Source of the DNA: Plumapathes pennacea
Taxonomy: Eukaryota; Cnidaria; Anthozoa; Antipatharia; Myriopathidae
Assembly (NCBI GenBank): GCA_964036295.1
Contig: OZ038465.1
Span: 21,262,331-21,326,330 of the forward strand
Reading direction: 5' to 3'
DNA: 64,000 nucleotides
Position numbers and translations under genes: made by a program. Each line of letters begins with the position of its first letter. The first letter of the stretch is position 1. The notes under the pieces were generated by a model. It made no database searches. It had not been told where the DNA came from and saw nothing but the letters and a program-made list of their open reading frames with translations. This document shows positions 29,101-42,467 of the stretch, in pieces.

Positions 29101-32100
29101 AGCATAAACTGCATATGGTATAGTTGCTTATCAATGGTAATCACTCAAACGATTAAGTGAACACTCTTTGAGAAAACTTGCTCACTGCTATCACCAAACG
29201 ATGACTCTACATCATGCAAAATATGAGCTGCTGAAATAGACCAACACCAGACCCTAACTTAATTGCTCCAACCTATCACCAAGTGCTAAATAAAAACCAT
29301 TCAAAAACGAAAGTGCAACCAATGGTGAAACACTAGTAAAAGTCAATTTGGCCTACAAGCTAGAGGAAGGTTCTAGCAAGCACTCACAACTCCAACAATG
29401 CAAGTCATACAAGAAAATGTTCTAAACCCAAGCTTGCCACCAGCTATTATTTTGCGCTCGACTTCCCACCTTTATATACTACGAACGTGTTTAAACCACC
29501 AAAATACCTCACTTTCTATCTTTCTAACTATTATTCATTATTTTCTACTAAAAAAAATTTAATCACATTTATAGTCTCTTACCCATTTTTAAACTATTAT
29601 ACTCTATACTTTCTTTACCTTATCAGCATGTAACTGTTGCCGTTACTTTTTAATTTTTTAAACTATTATTTATTTCTACTAATAAAACTAATTACTTGAT
29701 AAATATTACAATTTCTTATGACATCTCATCTATTTTTAAGTTATTATTATGTATACTTTGTTTAAATTTAAAACATTTAGCACGTAAGACTAATAAACAC
29801 ATGCAAACAGACACAGACCAAGAAACTTATTCGAGAATCAATGTTCAATGTTAATTCTTAACATAGACTGCATATGGTACAGTTGCTTATCAAAGGTAAT
29901 CACTCAAACAATTAAGTGAACACTCTTTGAGAGAACTTGTTCACTGCTATCACCAAACGCTGACTCTACATCATGCAAAATATGAGCTGCTGAAATAGAC
30001 CAACACCAGACCCTAACTGAATTGCTCCAACCTATCACCAAGTGATAGCTGTAATAGTGCTAAATACGAACCATTCAAAAACGAAAGTGCAAGCAATGGT
30101 GAAACACTAGTAAAAGTCAATTTGGCCTTTAAGCTAGAGGAAGGTTCTAGCAAGCACTCACAACTCCAATAATGCAAGTCATTCAAGAAAAGTTCTAAAC
30201 CCAAGCTTGCCACCAGCTATTATTTTGCGCTCAACTCCCCACCTTTATATACTAACGAACGTGTTTAAACCACCAAAATACCTCACTTTCTATCTTTTAA
30301 CTATTATTCATTATTTTCTACTAAAAAAATTTTAATCTCATTTATAACCTCTGACCCATTTTTAAATTATTATACTGTATACTTACTTTACCTTATAAAC
30401 ATGTAACTGTTGCCGTTACTTTTTAATTCTTTTAAATATTATTAATTTCTACTAATAAAACTAATTACTTGATAAATATTACAATTTCTTATGACATCTC
30501 ACCTATTTTTAAGTTATTATTATGTATACTTTGTTTAAATTTAAAACATTTAGCACGTAAGACTAATAAACACATGCAACCAGACACAGACCAAGAAACT
30601 TATTTGAGAATCAACCTTCAATGTTAATTCTTAGCATAGACTGCATATGGTACAGTTGCTTATCAAAGGTAATCACTCAAACAATTAAGTGAACACTCTT
30701 TGAGAGAACTTGTTCACTGCTATCACCAAACGCTGACTCTACATCATGCAAAATATGAGCTGCTGAAATAGACCAACACCAGACCCTAACCTAATTGCTC
30801 CAACCTATCACCAAGTGCTAGCTGTACTAGTGCTAAATACGAACCATTCAAAAACGAAAGTGCAACCAATGGTGAAACACTAGTAAAAGTCAATTTGGCC
30901 TACAAGCTAGAGGAAGGTTCTAGCAAGCACTCACAACTCCAACAATGCAAGTCATACAAGAAAATGTTCTAAACCCAAGCTTGCCACCAGCTATTATTTT
31001 GCGCTCGACTTCCCACCTTTATATACTACGAACGTGTTTAAACCACCAAAATACCTCACTTTCTATCTTTCTAACTATTATTCATTATTTTCTACTAAAA
31101 AAATTTTAATCACATTTATAACCTCTGACCCATTTTTAAATTATTATACTCTATACTTTATTTACCTTATCAACATGTAACTGTTGCCGTTACTTTTTAA
31201 TTTTTTAAACTATTATTAATTTCTACTAATAAAACTAATTACTTGATAAATATTACAATTTCTTATGACATCTCATCTATTTTTAAGTTATTATTATGTA
31301 TACTTTGTTTAAATTTAAAACATTTAGCACGTAAGACTAATAAACACATGCAAACAGACACAGACCAAGAAACTTATTCGAGAATCAATGTTCAATGTTA
31401 ATTCTTAACATAGACTGCATATGGTACAGTTGCTTATCAAAGGTAATCACTCAAACAATTAAGTGAACACTCTTTGAGAGAACTTGTTCACTGCTATCAC
31501 CAAACGCTGACTCTACATCATCCAAAATATGAGCTGCTGAAATAGACCAACACCAGACCCTAACTGAATTGCTCCAACCTATCACCAAGTGATAGCTGTA
31601 ATAGTGCTAAATACGAACCATTCAAAAACGAAAGTGCAAGCAATGGTGAAACACTAGTAAAAGTCAATTTGGCCTTTAAGCTAGAGGAAGGTTCTAGCAA
31701 GCACTCACAACTCCAATAATGCAAGTCATTCAAGAAAAGTTCTAAACCCAAGCTTGCCACCAGCTTTTATTTTGCGCTCAACTTGCCACCTTTATATACT
31801 AACGAACGTGTTTAAACCACCAAAATACCTCACTTTCTATCTTTTAACTATTATTCATTATTTTCTACTAAAAACATTTTAATCTCATTTATAACCTCTG
31901 ACCCATTTTTAAATTATTATACTGTATACTTACTTTACCTTATAAACATGTAACTGTTGCCGTTACTTTTTAATTCTTTTAAATATTATTAATTTCTACT
32001 AATAAAACTAATTACTTGATAATTATTACAATTTCTCATGACATCTCATCTATTTTTAAGTTATTATTATGTATACTTTGTTTAAAGTTAAAACATTGAG

Positions 32101-33265
32101 CACGTAAGACTAATAAACACATGCAAACAGACACAGACCAAGAAACTTATTTGAGAATCAACCTTCAATGTTAATTCTTAGCATAGACTGCATATGGTAC
32201 AGTTGCTTATCAAAGGTAATCACTCAAACAATTAAGCGAACACTCTTTGAGAGAACTTGTTCCCTGCTATCACCAAACGCTGACTCTACATCATGCAAAA
32301 TATGAGCTGCTGAAATAAACCGACACCAGACCCTAACTTAATTGCTCCAACCTATCACCAAGTGCTAGCTGTAATAGTGCTAAATACGAACCATTCAAAA
32401 ACGAAAGTGCAACCAATGGTGAAACACTAGTAAAAGTCAATTTGGCCTATAAGCTAGAGGAAGGTTCTAGCAAGCACTCACAACTCCAACAATGCAAGTC
32501 ATTCAAGAAAAGTTCTAAACCCAAGCTTGCCACCAGCTATTATTTTGCGCTCAACTTGCCACCTTTATATACTAACGAACGTGTTTAAACCACCAAAATA
32601 CCTCACTTTCTATCTTTCTAACTATTATTCATTATTTTCTACTAAAAAAATTTTAATGACATTTATAACCTCTGACCCATTTTTAAATTATTATACTGTA
32701 TACTTTCTTTACCTTATCAACATGTAACTGTTGCCGTTACTTTTTAATTCTTTTAACTATTATTAATTTCTACTAATAAAACTAATTACTTGATAAATAT
32801 TACAATTTCTTATGACATCTCATCTATTTTTAAGCTATTATTATGTATACTTTGTTTAAATTTAAAACATCTAGCACGTAAGATTAATAAACACATGAAA
32901 ACAGACACAGACCAAGAAACTTATTTGAGAATCAACCTTCAATGTTAATTCTTAGCATAGACTGCATATGGTACAGTTGCTTATCAATGGTAATCACTCA
33001 AACAATTAAGTGAACACTCTTTGAGAGAACTAGTTCACTGCTATCACCAAACGCTGACTCTACATCATGCAAAATATGAGCTGCTGAAATAGACCAACAC
33101 CAGACCCTAACTTAATTGCTCCAACCTATCACCAAGTGATAGCTGTAATAGTGCTAAATACGAACCATTCAAAAACGAAAGTGCAACCAATGGTGAAACA
33201 CTAGTAAAAGTTAATTTGGCCTACAAGCTAGAGGAAGGTTCTAGCAAGCACTCACAACTCCAACA
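17120..33265 (+). repeat. Mixed-class satellite region with dispersed duplicated blocks
   Basis: Twenty-one monomers lie here, mostly 773-774 bp. There are 751-bp copies at 24065, 26363 and 27888 and 758-759-bp copies at 17120 and 28639. A block at about 17520-19790 reappears almost unchanged at about 29040-31310, exactly 11520 bp away. A marker is ATAGTCTCTTACCC, seen near 18050 and 29570 and also near 16520. Four monomers (anchors 18652, 25590, 30172, 31719) are preceded by CCCTAACTGAATTGC and share a 66-codon antisense open frame, which I do not regard as a gene. Confidence 0.85.
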
Positions 33266-36200
33266 ATGCAAGTCATTCAAGAAAATGTTCTAAACCCAAG
33301 CTTGCCAACAGCTATTATTTTGCGCTCAACTTCCCACCTTTATATACTACGAACGTGTTTAAACCACTAAAATACCTCACTTTCTATCTTTCTAACTATT
33401 ATTCATTATTTTCTACTAAAAAAATTTTAATGACATTTATAACCCCTGACCCATTTTTAAATTATTATACTGTATACTTTCTTTACCTTATCAACATGTA
33501 ACTGTTGCCGTTACTTTTTAATTCTTTTAACTATTATTAATTTCTACTAATAAAACTATTTACTTGATAAATATTACAATTTCTTATGACATCTCATCTA
33601 TTTTTAAGCTATTATTATGTATACTTTGTTTAAATTTAAAACATCTAGCACGTAAGATTAATAAACACATGAAAACAGACACAGACCAAGAAACTTATTT
33701 GAGAATCAACCTTCAATGTTAATTCTTAGCATAGACTGCATATGGTACAGTTGCTTATCAATGGTAATCACTCAAACAATTAAGTGAACACTCTTTGAGA
33801 GAACTAGTTCACTGCTATCACCAAACGCTGACTCTACATCATGCAAAATATGAGCTGCTGAAATAGACCAACACCAGACCCTAACTGAATTGCTTCAACC
33901 TATCACCAAGTGCTAGCTGTACTAGTGCTAAATACGAACCATTCAAAAACAAAAGTGCAACCAATGGTGAAACACTAGTAAAAGTCAATTTGGCCTACAA
34001 GCTAGAGGAAGGTTCTAGCAAGCACTCACAACTCCAACAATGCAAGTCATACAAGAAAATGTTCTAAACCCAAGCTTGCCACCAGCTATTATTTTGCGCT
34101 CGACTTGCCACCTTTATATACCACGAACCTGTTTAAACCACCAAAAAACCTCACTTTCTATCTTTCTAACTATTATTCATTATTTTCTACTAAAAAAATT
34201 TTAATCACATTTATAACCTCTGACCCATTTTTAAATTATTATACTGTATACTTTCTTTACCTTATAAACATGTAACTGTTGCCCTTACTTTTTAATTCTT
34301 TTAACTATTATTAATTTCTACTAATAAAACTAATTACTTGATAAATATTACAATTTCTTATGACATCTCATCTATTTTTAAGTTACTATTATGTATACTT
34401 TGTTTAAATTTAAAACATCTAGCACGTAACAATAATAAACACATGCAAATAGACACAGACCAAGAAACTTATTCGAGAATCAACCTTCAATGTTAATTCT
34501 TAGCATAAACTGCATATGGTATAGTTGCTTATCAATGGTAATCACTCAAACGATTAAGTGAACACTCTTTGAGAAAACGTGCTCACTGCTATCACCAAAC
34601 GCTGACTCTACATCATGCAAAATATGAGCTGCTGAAATAGACCAACACCAGACCCTAACTTAATTGCTCCAACCTATCACCAAGTCCTAAATACGAACCA
34701 TTCAAAAACGAAAGTGCAACCAATGGTGAAACACTAGTAAAAGTCAATTTGGCCTACAAGCTAGAGGAAGGTTCTAGCAAGCACTCACAACTCCAACAAT
34801 GCAAGTCATACAAGAAAATGTTCTAAACCCAAGCTTGCCACCAGCTATTATTTTGCGCTCGACTTCCCACCTTTATATACTACGAACGTGTTTAAACCAC
34901 CAAAAAACCTCACTTTCTATCTTTTTAACTATTATTCATTATTTTCTACTAAAAAAAATTTAATCACATTTATAACCTCTGACCCATTTTTAAATTATTA
35001 TACTCTATACTTTCTTTACCTTATCAACATGTAACTGTTGCCGTTACTTTTTAATTTTTTAAACTATTATTAATTTCTACTAATAAAACTAATTACTTGA
35101 TAAATATTACAATTTCTTATGACATCTCATCTATTTTTAAGTTATTATTATGTATACTTTGTTTAAATTTAAAACATTTAGCACGTAAGACTAATAAACA
35201 CATGCAAACAGACACAGACCAAGAAACTTATTCGAGAATCAACGTTCAATGTTAATTCTTAACATAGACTGCATATGGTACAGTTGCTTATCAAAGGTAA
35301 TCACTCAAACAATTAAGTGAACACTCTTTGAGAGAACTTGTTCACTGCTATCACCAAACGCTGACTCTACATCATGCAAAATATGAGCTGCTGAAATAGA
35401 CCAACACCAGACCCTAACTTAATTGCTCCAACCTATCACCAAGTGATAGCTGTAATAGTGCTAAATACGAACCATTCAAAAACGAAAGTGCAAGCAATGG
35501 TGAAACACTAGAAATAGTCAATTTGGCCTATAAGCTAGAGGAAGGTTCTAGCAAGCACTCACAACTCCAATAATGCAAGTCATTCAAGAAAAGTTCTAAA
35601 CCCAAGCTTGCCACCAGCTATTATTTTGCGCTTAACTTGCCACCTTTATATACTAACGAACGTGCTTAAACCACCAAAATATCTCAATTTCTATCTTTTA
35701 ACTATTATTCATTATTTTCTACTAAAAAACTTTTAATCTCATTTATAACCTCTGACCCATTTTTAAATTATTATACTGTATACTTACTTTACCTTATAAA
35801 CATGTAACTGTTGCCGTTACTTTTTAATTCTATTAAATATTATTAATTTCTACTAATAAAACTAATTACTTGATAAATATTACAATTTCTCATGACATCT
35901 CATCTATTTTTAAGCTATTATTATGTATACTTTGTTTAAAGTTAAAACATTTAGCACGTAAGACTAATAAACACATGCAAACAGACACAGACCAAGAAAC
36001 TTATTCGAGAATCTATGTTCAATGTTAATTTCTAACATAGACTGCATATGGTACAGTTGCTTATCAAAGGTAATCACTCAAACAATTAAGCGAACACTCT
36101 TTGAGAGAACTTGTTCACTGCTATCACCAAACGCTGACTCTACATCATGCAAAATATGAGCTGCTGAAATAGACCAACACCAGACCCTAACTTAATTGCT

Positions 36201-39200
36201 CCAACCTATCACCAAGTGATAGCTGTAATAGTGCTAAATACGAACCATTCAAAAACGAAAGTGCAAGCAATGGTGAAACACTAGTAAAAGTCAATTTGGC
36301 CTATAAGCTAGAGGAAGGTTCTAGCAAGCACTCACAACTCCAATAATGCAAGTCATTCAAGAAAAGTTCTAAACCCAAGCTTGCCACCAGCTATTATTTT
36401 GCGCTCAACTTGCCACCTTTATATACTAACGAACGTGTTTAAACCACCAAAATATCTCACTTTCTATCTTTTAACTATTATTCATTATTTTCTACTAAAA
36501 AATTTTTAATCTCATTTATAACCTCTGACCCATTTTTAAATTATTATACTGTATACTTACTTTACCTTATAAACATGTAACTGTTGCCGTTACTTTTTAA
36601 TTCTTTTAAATATTATTAATTTCTACTAATAAAACTAATTACTTGATAAATATTACAATTTCTTATGACATCTCATCTATTTTTAAGTTATTATTATGTA
36701 TACTTTGTTTAAAGTTAAAACATTGAGCACGTAAGACTAATAAACACATGCAAACAGACACAGACCAAGAAACTTATTTGAGAATCAACCTTCAATGTTA
36801 ATTCTTAGCATAGACTGCATATGGTACAGTTGCTTATCAATGGTAATCCCTCAAAAAATTAAGTGAACACTCTTTGAGAGAACTTGTTCACTGCTATCAC
36901 CAAACGCTGACTCTACATCATGCAAAAAATGAGCTGCTGAAATAAACCGACACCAGACCCTAACTTAATTGCTCCAACCTATCACCAAGTGCTAGCTGTA
37001 CTAGTGCTAAATACGAACCATTCAAAAACGAAAGTGCAACCAATGGTGAAACACTAGTAAAAGTTAATTTGGCCTACAAGCTAAAGGAAGGTTCTAGCAA
37101 GCACTCACAACTCCAACAATGCAAGTCATTCAAGAAAATGTTCTAAACCCAAGCTTGCCAACAGCTATTATTTTGAGCTCAACTTCCCACCTTTATATAC
37201 TACGAACGTGTTTAAACCACTAAAATACCTCACTTTCTATCTTTCTAACTATTATTCATTATTTTCTACTAAAAAAATTTTAATCACATTTATAACCTCT
37301 GACCCATTTTTAAATTATTATACTGTATACTTTCTTTACCTTATCAACATGTAACTGTTGCCGTTACTTTTTAATTCTTTTAAATATTATTAATTTCTAC
37401 TAATAAAACTAATTACTTGATAAATATTACAATTTCTTATGACATCTCATCTATTTTTAAGCTATTATTATGTATACTTTGTTTAAATTTAAAACATCTA
37501 GCACGTAAGATTAATAAACACATGAAAACAGACACAGACCAAGAAACTTATTTGAGAATCAACCTTCAATGTTAATTCTTAGCATAGACTGCATATGGTA
37601 CAGTTGCTTATCAATGGTAATCACTCAAACAATTAAGTGAACACTCTTTGAGAGAACTAGTTCACTGCTATCACCAAACGCTGACTCTACATCATGCAAA
37701 ATATGAGCTGCTGAAATAGACCAACACCAGACCCTAACTGAATTGCTCCAACCTATCACCAAGTGCTAGCTGTACTAGTGCTAAATACGAACCATTCAAA
37801 AACAAAAGTGCAACCAATGGTGAAACACTAGTAAAAGTCAATTTGGCCTACAAGCTAGAGGAAGGTTCTAGCAAGCACTCACAACTCCAACAATGCAAGT
37901 CATACAAGAAAATGTTCTAAACCCAAGCTTGCCACCAGCTATTATTTTGCGCTCGACTTGCCACCTTTATATACTACGAACGTGTTTAAACCACCAAAAA
38001 ACCTCACTTTCTATCTTTCTAACTATTATTCATTATTTTCTACTAAAAAAATTTTAATCACATTTATAACCTCTCACCCATTTTTAAATTATTATACTGT
38101 ATACTTTCTTTACCTTATCAACATGTAACTGTTGCCCTTACTTTTTAATTCTTTTAACTATTATTAATTTCTACTAATAAAACTAATTACTTGATAAATA
38201 TTACAATTTCTTATGACATCTCATCTATTTTTAAGTTACTATTATGTATACTTTGTTTAAATTTAAAACATCTAGCACGTAACAATAATAAACACATGCA
38301 AACAGACACAGACCAAGAAACTTATTCGAGAATCAACCTTCAATGTTAATTCTTAGCATAAACTGCATATGGTATAGTTGCTTATCAATGGTAATCACTC
38401 AAACGATTAAGTGAACACTCTTTGAGAAAACGTGCTCACTGCTATCACCAAACGCTGACTCTACATCATGCAAAATATGAGCTGCTGAAATAGACCAACA
38501 CCAGACCCTAACTTAATTGCTCCAACCTATCACCAAGTGCTAAATACGAACCATTCAAAAACGAAAGTGCAACCAATGGTGAAACACTAGTAAAAGTCAA
38601 TTTGCCTACAAGCTAGAGGAAGGTTCTAGCAAGCACTCACAACTCCAACAATGCAAGTCATACAAGAAAATGTTCTAAACCCAAGCTTGCCACCAGCTAT
38701 TATTTTGCGCTCGACCTCCCACCTTTATATACTACGAACGTGTTTAAACCACCAAAAAACCTCACTTTCTATCTTTCTAACTATTATTCATTATTTTCTA
38801 CTAAAAAAAATTTAATCACATTTATAACCTCTGACCCATTTTTAAATTATTATACTCTATACTTTCTTTACCTTATCAACATGTAACTGTTGCCGTTACT
38901 TTTTAATTTTTTAAACTATTATTAATTTCTACTAATAAAACTAATTACTTGATAAATATTACAATTTCTTATGACATCTCATCTATTTTTAAGTTATTAT
39001 TATGTATACTTTGTTTAAAGTTAAAACATTTAGCACGTAAGACTAATAAACACATGCAAACAGACACAGACCAAGAAACTTATTCGAGAATCAACGTTCA
39101 ATGTTAATTCTTAACATAGACTGCATATGGTACAGTTGCTTATCAAAGGTAATCACTCAAACAATTAAGTGAACACTCTTTGAGAGAACTTGTTCACTGC

Positions 39201-42200
39201 TATCACCAAACGCTGACTCTACATCATGCAAAATATGAGCTGCTGAAATAGACCAACACCAGACCCTAACTTAATTGCTCCAACCTATCACCAAGTGATA
39301 GCTGTAATAGTGCTAAATACGAACCATTCAAAAACGAAAGTGCAAGCAATGGTGAAACACTAGTAAAAGTCAATTTGGCCTATAAGCTAGAGGAAGGTTC
39401 TAGCAAGCACTCACAACTCCAATAATGCAAGTCATTCAAGAAAAGTTCTAAACCCAAGCTTGCCACCAGCTATTATTTTGCGCTCAACTTGCCACCTTTA
39501 TATACTAACGAACGTGTTTAAACCACCAAAATATCTCACTTTCTATCTTTTAACTATTATTCATTATTTTCTACTAAAAGAATTTTAATCTCATTTATAA
39601 CCTCTGACCCATTTTTAAATTATTATACTGTATACTTACTTTACCTTATAAACATGTTACTGTTGCCGTTACTTTTTAATTCTTTTAAATATTATTAATT
39701 TCTACTAATAAAACTAATTACTTGATAAATATTACAATTTCTTATGACATCTCATCTATTTTTAAGTTATTATTATGTATACTTTGTTTAAAGTTAAAAC
39801 ATTGAGCACGTAAGACTAATAAACACATGCAAACAGACACAGACCAAGAAACTTATTTGAGAATCAACCTTCAATGTTAATTCTTAGCATAGACTGCATA
39901 TGGTACAGTTGCTTATCAATGGTAATCCCTCAAACAATTAAGTGAACACTCTTTGAGAGAACTTGTTCACTGCTATCACCAAACGCTGACTCTACATCAT
40001 GCAAAATATGAGCTGCTGAAATAAACCGACACCAGACCCTAACTTAATTGCTCCAACCTATCACCAAGTGCTAGCTGTACTAGTGCTAAATACGAACCAT
40101 TCAAAAACGAAAGTGCAACCAATGGTGAAACACTAGTAAAAGTTAATTTGGCCTACAAGCTAGAGGAAGGTTCTAGCAAGCACTCACAACTCCAACAATG
40201 CAAGTCATTCAAGAAAATTTTCTAAACCCAAGCTTGTCACCAGCTATTATTTTGCGCTCGACTTCCCACCTTTATATACTACGAACGTGTTTAAACCACT
40301 AAAATACCTCACTTTCTATCTTTCAAACTATTATTCATTATTTTCTACTAATAAAATTTTAATCACATTTATAACCTCTCACCCATTTTTAAATTATCAT
40401 ACTGTATACTTCCTTTACCTTATAAACATGTAACTGTTGCCCTTACTTTTTAATTCTTTTAACTATTATTAATTTCTACTAATAAAACTAATTACTTGAT
40501 AAATATTACAATTTCTTATGACATCTCATCTATTTTTAAGTTACTATTATGTATACTTTATAAAACATCTAGAACGTAACAATAATAAACACATGCAAAC
40601 AGACACAGACCAAGAAACTTATTCGAGAATCAACCTTCAATGTTAATTCTTAGCATAAACTGCATATGGTATAGTTGCTTATCAATGGTAATCACTCAAA
40701 CAATTATGTGAACACTCTTTGAGAAAACTTGCTCACTGCTATCACCAAACGCTGACTCTACATCATGCAAAATATGAGCTGCTGAAATAGACCAACACCA
40801 GACCCTAACCTAATCGCTCCAACCTATCACCAAGTGCTAAATACGAACCATTCAAAAACGAAAGTGCAACCAATGGTGAAACACTAGTAAAAGTCAATTT
40901 GGCCTACAAGCTAGAGGAAGGTTCTAGCAAGCACTCACAACTCCAACAATGCAAGTAGTACAAGAAAATGTTCTAAACCCAAGCTTGCCACCAGCTATTA
41001 TTTTGCGCTCGACTTGCCACCTTTATATACTACGAACGTGTTTAAACCACCAAAAAACCTCACTTTCTATCTTTCTAACTATTATTCATTATTTTCTACT
41101 AAAAAAATTTTAATCACATTTCTAACATCTCACTCATTTTTAAATTATTATACTGTATACTTTCTTTACCTTATCAACATGTAACTGTTGCCCTTACTTT
41201 TTAATTCTTTTAACTATTATTAATTTCTACTAATAAAACTAATTACTTGATAAATATTACAATTTCTTATGACATCTCATCTATTTTTAAGTTATTATTA
41301 TGTATACTTTGTTTAAATTTAAAACATCTAGCACGTAACAATAATAAACACATGCAAACAGACACAGACCAAGAAACTTATTCGAGAATCAACCTTCAAT
41401 GTTAATTCTTAGCATAAACTGCATATGGTATAGTTCCTTATCAATGGTAATCACTCAAACGATTAAGTGAACACTCTTTGAGAAAACTTGCTCACTGCTA
41501 TCACCAAACGCTGACTCTACATCATGCAAAATATGAGCTGCTGAAATAGACCAACACCAGACCCTAACTTAATTGCTCGAACCTATCACCAAGTGCTAAA
41601 TGCGAACCAGTCAAAAACGAAAGTGCAACCAATGGTGAAACACTAGTAAAAGTCAATTTGGCCTACAAGCTAGAGGAAGGTTCTAGCAAGCACTCACAAC
41701 TCCAACAATGCAAGTCATACAAGAAAATGTTCTAAACCCAAGCTTGCCACCAGGTATTATTATTCCGCTCTACTTCCCACCTTTATATATTACGAACATG
41801 TTTAAACCACCAAAATACCTCACTTTCTATCTTTTTAACTATTATTCATTATTTTCTACTAAAAAAATTTTAATCACATTTATAACTTCTGACCCATTTT
41901 AAAATTATTATACTGTATACTTTCTTTACCTTATCAACATGTAACTGTTGCCCTTACTTTTTAATTCTTTTAACTATTACTAATTTCTACTAATAAAACT
42001 AATTACTTGATAAATATTACAATTTCTTATGACATCTCATCGATTTTTAAGTTACTATTATGTATACTTTGTTTAAATTTAAAACATCTAGCACGTAACA
42101 ATAATAAACACATGCAAACAGACACAGACCAAGAAACTTATTCGAGAATCAACCTTCAATGTTAATTCTTAGCATAAACTGCACATGGTATAGTTGCTTA

Positions 42201-42467
42201 TCAATGGTAATCACTCAAACAATTAAGTGAACACTCTTTGAGAAAACTTGCTCACTGCTATCACCAAACGCTGACTCTACATCATGCAAAATATGAGCTG
42301 CTGAAATAGACCAACACCAGACCCTAACTTAATTGCTCCAACCTATCACCAAGTGCTAAATACGAACCATTCAAAAACGAAAGTGCAACCAATGGTGAAA
42401 CACTAGTAAAAGTCAATTTGGCCTATAAGCTAGAGGAAGGTTCTAGCAAGCACTCACAACTCCAACA
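33266..42467 (+). repeat. Satellite region with an offset duplicated multi-monomer block
   Basis: Monomers from 33266 to about 35573 correspond to those from 37119 to about 39425. Anchor distances are 774, 759, 774 and 774, 758, 774. Both blocks share private changes: AAAACAAAAGTGCAACC near 33950 and 37800, and AAAACGTGCTCACTG near 34575 and 38425. The monomers at 36346 and 39425 share GTTAAAACATTGAGC (about 36715 and 39795). The unit is therefore about 3.08 kb (four monomers) with one extra copy between the blocks. A 751-bp monomer begins at 40198 and short-class monomers at 40949 and 41708. Confidence 0.8.
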
